Shown: positions 46,400 through 59,504, numbered from the stretch's first letter. The stretch: DNA of 64,000 bases from Amphiura filiformis (GCF_039555335.1 NC_092629.1:7301432-7365431), one strand, 5' to 3'. Numbers and translations: made by a program. Notes: generated by a model not told the origin, from the sequence alone.

Positions 46400-47880
46400 T
46401 TACCGCGTTCTTCTTCTTTCTTCTTTCTGTCAACATCATAATCAGCCATCGTAGCCACATGCTTTCAGGCATGATGACCATACTTGGTCAGTAGAACTGC
46501 TTTGGTGGTGCCACAGATGTCACATGATCAACTTCCGGTCAAATGTCATCCACTTCCGGTCACTGGCCAAAACTTGGATTTTAACTAAAAATGTTACTCC
46601 TCCCACATATTACATAGCACCGTGACGTCACTTACACACATGCATCATCTATAGTCAGTGTCTAAAAGTCCTTCACAGAATTGGGATCAAAGGTCATTAA
46701 GGGGTCACTTCCGGTCAAAAACCAAAATAACTTCAAGAATTTTTATCTCGACAACTAAACATATTAAAATTTTTAAATTAAAATTGGAACAATGCATTTT
46801 GTCAGTGTACATAAGGGTTTTTTTCCATTGAGGTCAAAGGTCATTAAGGGGGTCAAAAGGTCAATCATAAATTTTTAAAAAAATCAAAATTCATGTATAA
46901 GTTCCGATTAAGCTGAAATTCACCAGGAATATTCCTTATGACATCCTAAGCACTATGCAATATTTTTATGGGGTCAAATGTAATTAAGGGATCACTTCCG
47001 GTTCTCACAGATTTGGGGTCATAACTCATTTGTCACTGCTGGCTGTGCATACTTTCATGATCGCAGGCTTAACGCAATCAGATCTCGTTCTTTCTTCTTC
47101 TTCTGTCAACATCATGTTAATCAGCCATCGTAGCCACATGCTTTCAGCCATGTTGATCAAAGTTGATCACTAGGACCATTGAGTGGTGCCACAACTGTCA
47201 CATGATCATTTCCGGTCAAAGGTTATTCACTTCCGGTCAGTGGCCAAAACGTGATTTTCACTAAAATGCTTCTTCTTCCACATTTTACATAGCACCATGA
47301 CGTCACTTGCGCACATGCATCGCCTATTACGAGTGTCTAAAAGTCCTTCACAGAATTGGGATCAAAGGTCATTAAGGGGTCACTTCCGGTAAAAGTATGA
47401 AAAATTTGTAAAAAATATTCAAAAAATCACTGTCTTTACAAATTACATAGCAGAGAGTCGCCATTAGCACACATGCATTGCTACTAGCTTGGGTCTTTAG
47501 GATGCATACAGTTTTTGGGTCAAAGGTCATTAATGGGTTACTTCCGGTCAAAAACCAAAATTATCAGAAATGTTTAAAAAAAATTTATCTCAAAATGTAA
47601 ACAGACCAGAGTAATATAATCATCATACATGAATCAGTGTTACCTGATGTATGCATGGTATTTTTATTTTGGGGGTCAAAGGTCATTAAGGGGTCACTTC
47701 CTGTTTTTAGCTAAATAACTTCAAGAATTTTTATCTCGACAACTAAACATAGTAGAATTTTTTAATTAAAATTGGAACAATGCATTTTGTCGGTGTACAT
47801 TTAAGGTTTTTCTTTCATTGAGGTCAAAGGTCATTAAGGGGGTCAAAAGGTCAATCATAAATTTTTTTTAAAATCAAAAC
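46400..47880 (+). repeat. ~685-bp tandem duplication rich in AAGGTCA and CTTCCGGTC
   Basis: The CATCGTAGCCACATGCTTTC block is at 46,447 and 47,127, and the following AAAGGTCATTAAGGGGTCAC blocks repeat five or more times in each half. GGTCAAAGGTCA is a direct repeat of the nuclear-receptor half-site with one base between, but here it looks like part of a repeat. Confidence 0.8.
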
Positions 47881-48777
47881 GTTGAACATAGGGATATGTG
47901 GCAAGTGCAAGGAACCAGATCTGGTTTCTTTAATCATTTAGGCCTACGGGAGATCATCTAGGCCCTATTCATCATCGTCTGAATATCAATCGTGCATTCA
48001 TTTCAGTGTCTCTGGCTGTAGGCCTACTAATGTAATTATTAACCGAGCGATGTCGGTGTGCGACTCTCACTTTCACTAAAATGAAAAAATAATGAACACC
48101 ATTTTGGTGGTGTGCGCCCTTATGCCATATCAGCCTTGGGCACATGACATTATTATTTTTGTACTTTTAAGGTCTCACAAACCTTTAAATACTACATAAA
48201 AATGTTTCATATATTTGTCAATTTGTTTTGTTTATATCAATTAGCTGGTCCATTCACCACCCCCCCCCCTCTCCCGGGTCAAACAACACACAGATTAAGC
48301 GAAACCCCTGGCCGTTGAGGTCAAATAGCCTGAGGTTAGATGGGGACTTGCCATCAAAACAAAGGAAGGGATAATGAAACCGGTCGTGGTTTGCCGTGAA
48401 ATTGTACTGATTTGACATGATTATGGATAATTGGACTTGATTTATCAGCGTGGGAGACAATCAAGATTCTTCAGATGCTGAATTGGTGATTTAATGAGCA
48501 GCCAGCGGATCTGGCCAGATTCAACCGATTTAAATGAAGACTTTCAAACGTGAGAATGGCCATTGATTGACAAGGAATACATTGTTAATGTTATTGTACC
48601 CCGTCCCCTAGCCGCTTGCAGTATGGTGAATGATGTGTTTAATACGTATCATACAGTGCCAGTGCGCTGTGTACATGTATTAGTATACTATGGAGCTGGA
48701 ATGTAGATACTCAACCAACCATTTGAGGTAAGCATGTACATTGTATTTGGAAGGAAAGTTCGGTGTTGGTTTTATAC

Positions 48778-49103
48778 CCGGGGGGGGGTCACTCACATTG
48801 TGGCCTGTACACCATCCGCGATAATGAAAACGCGCGTAAAAGGGTCGTTTTTTAGTTGGGGGTAGGCACGATCTGCACGTGTCGCGTTTAGGGTGTCAAA
48901 AACATGAAAAATTGGAAAAAGGGTAGCAAAATTGCAATTTCTAAATCTGCGAAATGAAATTTAGGGTATGAAATTTGATGTTAGGAATGAAATCCCTGTT
49001 TAGGGTGTCGTTTTAGCCAAGGGTTAAATCCTTGTTTAGGGTGCTTTTCAAAAGTTGATTATCGCGGATGGTGTACAGGCCACAATGGGAGTGACCCCCC
49101 CGG
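48778..49103. mobile_element. MITE with CCGGGGGG ends and 9-bp target duplication
   Basis: Ends CCGGGGGGGGGTCACTCACA and its complement; arms ~50 bp. Flanked by GTTTTATAC at 48,769-48,777 and 49,104-49,112. Repeated TTTAGGGTGTC/AGGGTATG motifs fill the interior. Confidence 0.8.
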
Positions 49104-49396
49104 GTTTTATACTCTCGTCACTCATGACGCTCTGAATTGAAATCGGACTACTCCCCATTCAAGAAAAATACGAACTATAGTCAAATGCAGCAAACCTTTG
49201 ATGAGTGCGACTGCTGTTGCCAAGTGAAAATTTATGAATGAACTCTGCGCCGTACACGTTGTTTGCTCCGAATTTGCAACATCACGGTAGTGGCGCTCGT
49301 CAAAGGTTTGCTGCATTTGACTATACTGTGATGTTGCAAATGCGGAGCTACAAAATGTAAACAATGCGTACATCTACATCTACATAGATGTACTCG

Positions 49397-49830
49397 GCAT
49401 AGTCCTTCTGTCAGGATGTCGTGCCAAGGTGACAAAATGCTTGTGTACGGCGCACAGTTCATTCATAAATTTCCACTCGTCAACAGAAGATTGCATCAGC
49501 AGCCAATCAGAGACAAGTGCGTCCAGCGCAGTAAATATGTGATGTATACTTAAAATACGCGCTCGTCAAATGGTTACTGCATTTTATATTATCCTGTTTT
49601 GCTATATACTCAGCATACATGTAGTCCTTCTGTCAGGATGTCGTGCCAAGGTGACAAAATGCTTGTGTACGGTGCACAGTTCATTCATAAATTTCCACTT
49701 GTCAACAGAAGATTGCATCAGCAGCCAATCAGAGACAAGTGCGTCCAGCGCAGTAAATATGTGATGTATACTTAAAATACGCGCTCGTCAAATGTTTACT
49801 GCATTTTATATTATGGTATCCTGTTTTGCT
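49397..49830 (+). repeat. ~223-bp tandem duplication
   Basis: TAGTCCTTCTGTCAGGATGT at 49,399 recurs at 49,621, and both units run through CAGCAGCCAATCAGAGACAA and ACGCGCTCGTCAAATG. Parts also occur inverted at 49,150-49,330. Confidence 0.85.
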
Positions 49831-51205
49831 ACTGGCAATGAATGAAAGTACAAAAATATTCAGTTTTTGGAGATGGCCAAAAACATGCATTTTTAGGGCA
49901 TTTTTCCACCTTTTTTTGTATTCTGTGACAATCAAGCCCAAAGACTTGAACAAAGACTAATTTCAAGTTATGCATTCTAATTTTTGGAAAACACATTTAA
50001 CAATCTTTTTCATAACCAATTAGCAAAAAATAAATGTTATATGAAAATTAAATGAGCTAACTCTTACCCTACATGTAGATACTCGAGATTTTAAATGCTT
50101 AGCCTTAGACTTACAAACTTTGTACCAACTCACCAAGTCTTACAATTTTGTGAACAATTGTAAGAAAACATGCAAAATTGCATTTAGGGTCAAAGGTTAT
50201 GAGGCGTCACTTCCGGTGTTAAACAAAATACCTTCTAAAATACCTGGCGGTTGTGCATGCTCGCGGTCGCAGGCGACCGCAACCATATCTAGTTTCTACT
50301 TGTTTCTGTACTTGATCTCGGCTAAATGATATCATGTTTAGCATTCATTGCCTCAGTATTTGTTAATTAGACAATTAAAATTTACTAATTACTTGTTGCT
50401 ACACTAATAAAGTTCATTGACCTCTATGCATTTGAATAGGGATTTAATGTAGGGAACATTCAAAAGGGTGCTACGGGCAAACAAAACATGATAAAAGGCT
50501 CAAATTTCTTTAGCAGACCTTGGTTGTGATCCTCTTTACTTTAGTAAACTTAAAACAGGTAAAACATAGAAGGTTTGCGACAAATCTGAAAGAGCGCCCT
50601 CACACTCAATTTTGGTCCAAAAAGTCAATTTTTACAAAAACGCTTTGTCGAATTCTCTTTTAAGTTTCAAAACTGGATTGTTGAGCTTATTTTACATCTA
50701 GTTACATACCTCAATCATGAAAATTTGCATTTCCAGTGCCAAATAAGGTGTGTTTTGAAGAAATTTATATAAATATAGAATTTATAGATAGATTTTTGAC
50801 AACCCTGTATCTACATTTTGAATTACTTGACCGCCATAAGTTCCATATGACTGGGTGGGCAATTAAGTTAGCTATTTTAAACAATTGTCAAATTTTTACA
50901 TTATCGATGTATCGTCGGGGGTGACACCCCTAACTGAATTAATATTTTCATCCTTATTTTGCTTGTTACACCCTGTATATTTTATGGGCCACCCTGTATA
51001 ATGACTCCCATTGTTTCGCTTTCTGAAATCATCCGAGTATATGCTCTCAGAATATATACTTTAATTGGGTTCTAATGTAAACTTTTGAAGTTATAGTACC
51101 AAACCTGTAAAAACATGTGATTCGCTTGAAAAATACACATGCAACGCAATTGGTGCCCAACATAAAAAACATGACCATATATAGAAATGGTGCTCAAAAT
51201 ATCTG

Positions 51206-51330
51206 TGCCAAAAATTGCTTGCCCCCACCCTTTGGACCTGCCAAAAATTGCTTGACCCCTCCTTTCGACCTGCCAAAAATGCTTGCCCCCCCCTTTGGCC
51301 TGCCAAAAAACCCTTGCCCCCCCCCCCCTA
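51206..51330 (+). repeat. ~35-bp tandem repeat, GCCAAAAATTGCTTGCCCCC
   Basis: Four units differing in C-run length, with two more at 51,530-51,600. Confidence 0.75.
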
Positions 51331-52029
51331 TACCTCACCCCCGGGGGTACACATAATTATTGCACCACCACCCTTGGGGCAATAATTAAAAAGCCTCTCC
51401 GCTTTTATGTTGACAAAGCCTTTGCAATTTTACACAGAAATGAGAAATACAAAAATCTTTATTTATTTTACTTGACCTTAGGGGCTGTCCAATAATTATG
51501 AGCCCCCAGATGCTAAAATAATGTCAAATTGTGTGCCAAAAATTGCTTGCCCCATCCCCTTGGCCTGCCAATAATTGCTTGCCTCCCCCCTCATGCCAAA
51601 TGTTTTGACGAGTCCCAATTTGCAAACTTTAAATGGTCTATAGCCAAAATAACAAATTCTCGATCATGAGAGGATGTACCTTCTGCGTCAGCGTACTTTT
51701 CATAGAATAACACAATCGCGCGACCTGCATGACCGAACCTTGCCTAGCAACGACCGTGTGATTGGTCAATTCTCAAAGCTGTGTTTGCGCCAGTGGCGCT
51801 GGTCTTTCGTGTAGTACGCTCGACGCAAATAACTGTGCGTAGCCAAGTTGGCTCTCATGATCGAGAATTTAATATTTTGGCTATAGACGTTGCGAGCGCA
51901 GCGAGTAGGAAAATTTGCATTTAGTGTTTCCGTACTATTTTCCTAAACCTTTTTTGAGCATTTTATTTTTTTTTAAAAGGCACCCCATGGATGTGTGGGG
52001 CCAGAAATTTTTGGCGAGCTGAATCCAAA

Positions 52030-52050
52030 GGGGGGGGGGGGGGGGGGGGC
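52030..52050. repeat. G homopolymer run (about 20 G)
   Basis: About twenty uninterrupted G in the plus strand just before the minisatellite; length is likely uncertain in the assembly. Confidence 0.8.
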
Positions 52051-52074
52051 TATTTTTGGCAAAACAAGAAGTTG

Positions 52075-52925
52075 GCGTCAAATTTGGCTTCAAATGTTGA
52101 CTGCACCCACCAAGTGTCATGCCCATCTGACAGTTTTTACTAATTTGACCTCAGATGACCTCGAAATGACCTTCCAAAAATGTGGCTTAAAATGTTGACT
52201 GTACCCACCAAGTTTCATGCCCATACGACTGTTTTTACTAATTTGACCTCAAATGACCCCTGGTGACCTCAAAATGACCTTCCAAAAATTTGGCTTTAAA
52301 TGTTGACTGAATGACTGTACCCACCAAGTTTCATGCCCATACGACAGTTTTTACTAATTTGACCTCAAATGACCCCTGGTGACCTCGAAATGACCTTCCA
52401 AAAATTTGGCTTAAAATGTTGACTGTACCCACCAAGTTTCATGCCCATACGATTGTTTTTACTAATTTGACCCCAAATGACCCCTGGTGACCTCGAAATG
52501 ACCTTCCAAAAATTTGGCTTTAAATGTTGACTGTACCCACCAAGTTTCATGCCCATCCAACAGTTTTTACTGATATGACCTCAGATGACCCCTGGTGACC
52601 TCGAAATGACCTTCCAAAAATTTGGCTTTCAATGTTGACTGTACCCACCAATTTTCATGCCCATCCAACACATTTTACTAATTTGACCTCAGATGACCCC
52701 TGGTGACCTCGAAATGACCTTCCAAAAATTTGGCTTTAAATGTTGACTGTACCCACCAAGTTTCATGCCCATACGACAGTTTTTACTAATTTGACCTCAG
52801 ATGACCTCGAAATGACCTTCCAAAAATGTGGCTTTAAATGTTGAATGGACCCACCAAGTTTCATGGACATACGACAGTTTTTACTAATTTGACCTCAGAT
52901 GACCCCTAGATGACCTCAGTGACCT
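52075..52925 (+). repeat. Eight-copy minisatellite, ~108-bp unit
   Basis: CCACCAAGTTTCATGCCCAT recurs at about 52,109; 52,208; 52,322; 52,431; 52,539; 52,648; 52,754; 52,852. Spacings are near 108, or near 98 where CCCCTGGTGA is absent. Other constant blocks are TTTTTACTAATTTGACCTCA and GAAATGACCTTCCAAAAAT. Confidence 0.9.
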
Positions 52926-53049
52926 TGACCCACTAACCAATACAAACCGGTTCTGTCTCGGGTCAAGATGAACCCACCCAAGTTTGAGGAACGAGCGACT
53001 CATAGTCTCCGAGAAAATAGGCGGAAAGCAAACTTTAACCAAAACTTTA

Positions 53050-53200
53050 ACCAATTTGTCACATACACACACCCCCTGTCTGTGTTTGCCTCCAAACGTG
53101 GACATTGTGTTTTGCTATCTAACCGAGGACGTGTGTATGATGTTTTCATCGCCTAACCGTGGACTAAAATGGCGGATTTTTTGTGTGTATAATACAAAAC
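53050..53200 (+). repeat. Repeat copy shared with 14,740-14,870
   Basis: Carries CACCCCCTGTCTGTGTTTGC, CCAAACGTGGACATTGTGTT and ATCTAACCGAGGACGTGTGT. A further CCTCGGT-rich part extends to 53,400. Confidence 0.75.
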
Positions 53201-53400
53201 GGAATTTTAGCCATCACCCTGCGGACGGTAGTTTTTACACGTGTGGTCCTCGGTTTCAGGCAAATAGCGTTTAAAGCATCTAGCATGCATTTGAGGTCTT
53301 TTGCAGCAGTTTGAGACCGAGGTCCGAGGACAGTCCTCGGTTGGAAGTAGGTCCACAGTTTAGGGTGAAAAATCTTGTGTGTGTCCTCGTTTGTCGGCGA

Positions 53401-54422
53401 ACACGTACGCATACACACATCCGCACGGAAAAGTGATTATTCTCCTGCCTTAATATCAGGCGAGACAAAAATGATGCAGTTTGATGGCAAATTTGAATTC
53501 ACATACATACCTACAAACAATGATGAGTAGAAAATTAATTATAATAATACTAGTAGATAGTAAATTTAAGTACAGTGTGTATTTATAGGCAATAAAATGA
53601 ATAAATATCCATGTTATCATGAAATATAATAATAAAATGCCTCTTCATGATCCAGGACCATTTTACAAACAGTGATAATCAATCTCTTCCACATACACAA
53701 ACCAAGCTTTTGCTTTCTCTTCAAACAGTGAATGAGCCTTCAGGAAATCTCATTCACCGATTGAGAGTTTGCGATATTCAAAAAATCTTATCTAACAAGA
53801 ATAAACTATCAAAATATATGGATACTAACATGATATATGTCAGCATAATGTAGTATAAAAACAATTTTATTGCAAATCTTATCTTACCTCGCCTTTTTTA
53901 GTTGCTCAAATCCCCGCCCGCGAAACAATTTGACGGAACATGCAGCGCAAAAATAAACACACGTGTGTTGCTTTCTTTAGCGCTCCTTTGACATACAACT
54001 CGCATAGAGCACAAATTTGACAATATTCCTATGTTTATTATTTATTCAAGCGCAGATTTTACTATAAAATGATAAAGTTCCCGAGAATCGATCATTCTCT
54101 TATTTTTGTGTCCTCTCAGTGCAAAAGCTCGTGCTCAAATGGTCGGCTGATGGAAAATTTTGGCAAGATGGAACCGGTTTGAACCAGTTTGTACAGAATC
54201 ATTATTTCTCGTAATGGGCTTTTGTGCTTGAAATAAACAACCCAAATCTCCTTAGTCATGGCCACATACACATCATTGGATAAAAGAAACTTAAAATTTA
54301 CGAAATTGGTAAGGAAAAAGTTCATAAATTGCCTTACTTGTCAAAAAAATCTGATAACAAGACAGTTAGAGTGGCGGATATCGTGGTTAAAAAGTTGTTT
54401 ACCATTTTACAATCAGTAAGCT
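53401..54422. other. No feature seen
   Basis: AT-rich DNA without supported ORFs or repeats. Confidence 0.45.
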
Positions 54423-54562
54423 GAGTTTAAACTCGATCGCTTTTGCATGAAAGCGAATCATACGCATGCTCAGTATGGAAAAATATATCGTTTATGTACA
54501 CTGAGCATGCGTGCTATCGTTTACGACTCGCTTTTATGCAAAAGCGATCGAGTATAAACTCA
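54423..54562. mobile_element. Fold-back MITE, 140 bp
   Basis: GAGTTTAAACTCGATCGCTT left; complement at right; the ACGCATGCTCAGT block occurs in both arms. Confidence 0.75.
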
Positions 54563-55210
54563 CAATGCGTGACAAATTGTCACTCAAAATGTCACGCAAA
54601 ATTAATGAATGAAAATTATGAAATTCCCATTTGTGAAAAAGAGGGCGCTATTACGGTAAATTTATTGATTGATTTCCGGTTTTGACTGTCAGACAATTTC
54701 ACGCCCAACAATGGGCCAACATACTCCGCAATATGAACAGTATGAACACACGGCGCGGTGGGTGTCGGGCCCGGAGTGTTGGGGTCGGATCGGAGTGTGG
54801 GGACCCGGGAGGGGTGGGGGGGGGGCACATCAAAAATGTTGGTGGGTATGTTCCCCGGAATTTCGAGGTGGTGGTCTTTGGGAGCTGTCGGCGTCAACCT
54901 GGTCAAGTTTACACGTTTACAAGTTTATTTTATTAACTCGATTCTTAAACCCACCAGGGGTGTACAAGAAAAGGAGAGCAAAGCGCCCTCAACAAACATA
55001 TAAGTCATGTAAGGCACAATTAAAATAACATGTGGATATGAAGTCAAAGGATAAAAATACAGAATACAATACATATCACTACATTACTAATATAATACTA
55101 CACAGTGTTTGAAAAAGTTTGTATAATGTTTTTACAAAATATAGCTAAGTTTCTTAATGTCTGTTTATTTGCATTGAAGAGCTTATTCATTTTAAAAGTA
55201 TTTATCCTTT

Positions 55211-55770
55211 TTAAAGATAAAACGATGGAATGTATTTATTTCTGAGAGTACTAAATGTGGGGCAGATGAAAATATAATGGAATTCATCACCGATGTCTGA
55301 ATGACATAAATTACATATTCTATCTACTCTATCAATGTTGTTAAACCTTCCTGAGACAATTGGAATTTTGTTTGAGCCTGTTCGAAATTTGCATAGTGCG
55401 ATAGCATCTTTACGTGGAAGGTTGATTAGGTAATTTTCAAAATTAAGATCAGTTTTGAATATGCGATAATTAATACAAGTGTTTGAATGCCAGGTATCAG
55501 AGAGCCAGGATTGCTTGAATTGATCTTTTAGTCTTTGGAGGATGAAATTATGTGGATTTTTGCATTTAGGATCTTGTGAGTTCCAAATGTAAGAGAATCC
55601 ACATGAATTAAGTGTATCTTTAACTTTAACAATCCAATTAGAATGTAATTCATTCTTTTGGTCAAGTGAATATAATAGTTTATACATAATACTGGAACTT
55701 GAGTTCTACGTAAATCACTAGTTGCTAGTCTACTCCAAAAGTTAATAATTCTACAATTAATGTACCGGGA
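55211..55770 (-). pseudogene. LINE ORF2 C-terminal relic with CxxC..H..C finger
   Basis: Minus strand. The main frame (158 residues) begins MYKLLYSLDQKNE and ends with RICNLCHSDIGDEFHYIFIC, the C-terminal cysteine-histidine finger of many LINE ORF2 proteins. An upstream segment INCRIINFWSRLATSDLRRT lies in another frame, so there is a frameshift between 55,687 and 55,700. The 5' part, including the polymerase core, is missing. Confidence 0.75.
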
Positions 55771-56359
55771 AAAGGGGGTCTTTTGAGCTGCCCGGGGGAG
55801 CTGCGAACCTGAACACATTTTTGGAGCTGCGAACAGTCAAAATCAAGGGTCTTTCTTGGCTTTTTGGTTGAAAATGCCAGAAATATGAGGAATGAGAAAT
55901 TTTGGGTCTTTTAGAGCTAAAATTATCAAAATCAAGGGTCATTCAGAGCTCTATTTTGGTCCCGGGATTTTGGTCAAATATAGGTGGTCTTTCGGAGCTG
56001 CAAATGATCCAAAATACCAGCTTTATTGCGATATCGCACATGAAAACAGACACTTGTGCACAACCAGAGAAGATCCGATTTAATCAGTTGAGCTGTTTCA
56101 ATAAGTGTTATCTTGGTTTAATAGCTTTTAATGGGGTTAAGTCCTGCAAAGGTCGAGATGAATTCTACTGTAGACATGACTGCATCATGTTTCATGTTGG
56201 ACAGCAGCTTTCAGGACTGCTCACTTGCACGAATAGGCTCATTTTACTTCGAAATCGCCACAACGAGTGTTTTTCCTGCGAAGATCGACGCTCCTATATA
56301 TAGTCAAAATTTTCTTGACGAAAAGTTACCAAAATTTTAATGGCAAATTATCAAAAATT

Positions 56360-56700
56360 GATATTAGGTGGGTAAGCTGATTGAAAATAAAATCTCATCC
56401 CCCACTTTACCTCCTCAAAATGCTGATTTTGGTATCAGATGAAAGTTCATATTTTTCTCATAAACACTTTATAATTGAAATTTGGCGTTCAATCGATATA
56501 TTTCCGAAGAAATCATCAAAAAACTGTCGAATTAGTCTCAAATATGGTACCCGGTATACCACATTTGACACTAATTAGTCAGTTTTTGGATGATATCTTC
56601 GGAAATAGGCCTACACTGAGTTGGAACTATTTCAATATGTTTATGAGAAAAATAGGGCCTTTCACTTGAAATCAATATATTACATGATCATGATGATTAT
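56360..56700. mobile_element. Fold-back element, TTAAAGG family (copy 3, partial)
   Basis: GGTGGGTAAGCTGATTGAAA, CCCCCACTTTACCTCCTCAA and the AATATGGTACCCGGTATACC centre identify the family; it runs opposite to copies 1 and 2 and lacks one terminal part. Confidence 0.65.
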
Positions 56701-57700
56701 CATTAATAAAAACAGAGTATTAATGATCCTTGTCTACATCCTCTTTTTATGAAATTTTTTAGTATCCACGAAAAAAGCGTAAGTTCCTAAAATATCAGTT
56801 GATTCTGATTTTGCGTATTATGTGACTACGTATCACACTGCCGCGACAATGTGTCAATTGGCGTTCTGGTGTAAATAATTCAGATTGCACGATGTTTTTG
56901 GTAAATGAATTAATCTGCAAGAATTTTTTTGTTCATAAACATTATGTAGCCAGAGGTTTCCAGTGATATAAAAATCTCAACTTTTTTGGAGAAAAGTGGG
57001 GGGATCATCATAATGCTGATCACGAAATGCCCTTTTAAGAAATTAAAAATATGCGTTTTCATTGATGCTCAAGTACATTTAACCGAAATTTGGCATTATA
57101 TCATTTTAAGGACTTGATGAGACAAAAAATATGTTGAATGATTCATTAATTCTGTGTTACTTTTTAATATTTGAGAGACTATAATGTGAAGTTTGCCATT
57201 TTTTGCCATTTTTGCCGGTCTAACCGAGCAGAAATGGCAAAAACAAGTTTCTCAGTGGTAAATTAGGCAAAAACCGAACCCTGGTCACTAATTGGGTACA
57301 AACAAAATGAAAAAAAAGGGGTCATTAAATAAAGGTCATTGGGTATAAAATTTAAAAAAAAGGGGTCATCGGATAGAATATTTTGAAGAAAATGGAGCAA
57401 AATTCTATTTCTTATTCCAATGATTTTTCAAATTTAAAAGACAAATTTCCTGAATAAGAGAATTTGAAAGTTTCCAGCATTTTTTATGACTGAGAAAAAA
57501 AAGGGGTCATTGAGATCATGGAAGTACTACCATGTTGAGATTGAGTAGCTGCACCTAAAAAAAAAAAGGGGGGGGGGGTCACCCGGGGGTCATCGGTTAT
57601 ATTCGACTTCAAAAAGAGGGCCTATTGACAGGCACATAATTATTGGCACTTCCCAAAGTTGAGTGCACCTGGGGAAACCTGCAGGCACCGTTAAAATTGC
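56701..57700. other. No gene; low-complexity GGGGTCAT repeats
   Basis: AAAAGGGGTCAT-type segments recur at 57,310-57,600 with a G run near 57,570. The 56,950-57,030 part resembles 62,290-62,370. No coding frame. Confidence 0.45.
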
Positions 57701-58499
57701 CGTAAGAGCGCCCTCTCTTGGTTTATCATGACGGTTTTCGCTATTAAATTAATTACCTGATTAATTGGGCGGATATAGTGGTATTATTTGGGCTACTTCT
57801 GGCAACACTTACTCAACATTGAGGACTGCGGAGATGGCTGAATTCTGTTGCTAAATGGAGCTATGTGATGTTATTTTAGGCTTACCTTGTAATTGAAGAA
57901 ATAACATCTCTGCGTACGGAGGAGCACCAATATTTGATGATCATGATGAGGGAAAGCAAGCAGGCAGTTTCAAGTTCTGACCTTTGGTAAGCGGATCATT
58001 CATAGTCATACCCAGTGCCGTACTATTACGCCGACTTTCGTATTCGGCGAGGAGGACGATTTCGACCTCCTGGTTTGTTTACAAACAGAGAGGTAGACAA
58101 AAGACCGTCCCGCTTGTCCAAACACTCAAGTATCAGAAGGATGGTCCACAATAGCGTGATTCACGTAACATGAATCACTGATGAATAGGGATTAAAAAGC
58201 TGTCACGTAGAACCATGTGCTTCTATTGTCCAATTTGCCATCAAGATTTCATATGGAAACAGTTCAGACCCAGTACAGGATCATGTCAGAAATTAATATT
58301 TTGTTCTGGGTCTGATTATTCGGACTAAGTCATACCATGTCATTTTTGCATGTTATTGTTTTATTATTGTTTGTACTGTCTGGCATGGCATGGGGAACAC
58401 GATCATGTCAGAAATTCATAACCTCATTAATATACGCGAAGCCTGTAATCCAATCAAAAGAAATTGATTGCCTGACCGCGCACTAATTGCGAGGTCATT

Positions 58500-58645
58500 T
58501 ACTCACAATGACAATAGGAAGGACTCGCAACAATGACTTCTGCGCGCGCGTGCGTGTATAACGCGTTATGGCAACGCACACGCCTACGCGATGCCGTCGC
58601 GCTTCTGTGATTGGTAGCTCTTGTTGTCGGCGCGAATGTTATATT
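58500..58645. promoter_or_regulatory. CpG-rich patch with CCAAT box, possible promoter
   Basis: CpG is depleted over most of the window, but this patch has GCGCGCGCGTGCG, AACGCGTTATGG and ATGCCGTCGCGC close together, plus a minus-strand CCAAT (58,609-58,613). A second CpG cluster is at 58,025-58,110. It could be the XPO1 promoter, 18 kb upstream of the coding start. Weak evidence; a repeat is also possible. Confidence 0.25.
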
Positions 58646-58778
58646 CGCCTGGTTGATTTTTTTGTAGGGTAGGTTACAACAATGATTAAAACTGGTATAT
58701 GTAATAGCGTTTTATGGCATAAAAGAACATAAAATGCCATTTTGATTTGTTCAAAATATTAGATACGACGGTAAGGCT

Positions 58779-59322
58779 AATGGAACTCGATTGTTAGTTT
58801 CCTATTGACCTCCCGCATCACCTTTTCAATTTGACCAAAACTTTCATTATTTTTATAAAAAAGTCAATTATTTGAAAATTGAGATGGAACTAATCAAAAT
58901 TGAAACTCTCAAAATGTCTGACATACCCTGCTGATCATAATCAGGAGTTTTTCTTAGTTGTAGGGGTAGAGGATGTGGTAAATAATGGAAATTTACGGAT
59001 TACCTCATCATGTTTCTGGTGATTACAAAAATTGCAAATTTCTTTTCATTTTAATTTAAAAAAATAAAATCTTTTCTCAATCTGTTGCAAAATGTCTGTA
59101 ATGATGATCTAAGCATTAATACCTGTTTTGAAATGGTCTTTCATCAACAATATATACATTGATACTGGTGGGGTACCTAAATTTGGAGAAAGCTGTTCAT
59201 AAAATCATTGATTTTGTTGACATAATGGATAATGAAAAGAGACCGAATAATGAATAATGAAATAACGACCTCGTCCTTTTTTTCAAACATCCAATCGGAA
59301 ACTAATAATCGAGTTCCATTGG
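58779..59322. mobile_element. MITE with AGTTTCC/GGAAACT inverted ends (copy 2)
   Basis: AATGGAACTCGATTGTTAGT left and ATAATCGAGTTCCATT right, with GTTTCC near both edges and the CCCGCATC interior of copy 1. Confidence 0.75.
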
Positions 59323-59325
59323 AAT

Positions 59326-59504
59326 GACAATAATAACTAAGCATCATCTATTTTGAGGTCATTGTGTGAAATTGTAAATGGGTTTTGTTTTGGGCCTCGT
59401 ATTTTTTCTCGGGAGCTACCGCCCTCGAAATACCTCAGCCCAAAACAAAACCCTCCAATTTCCCACAATGACCTCAAAATAGATGATGCGCAGTTATTAT
59501 TGTC
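59326..59504. mobile_element. 179-bp hairpin MITE
   Basis: GACAATAATAACTAAGCATC at left pairs with GATGCGCAGTTATTATTGTC at right; the arms continue through TTTTGAGGTCATTGTG, leaving a small loop around the CTCGGGAGC segment. Confidence 0.8.

Noticed and set aside
54669-55028. 119-codon plus-strand frame rich in Gly and Trp
   Set aside because: Comes from a GGG-rich low-complexity stretch; no start context, domain or conservation is visible.
55902-56303. 133-codon plus-strand frame
   Set aside because: Overlaps GGGTCTTT/GAGCT repeats and has no recognisable protein features or splice support.
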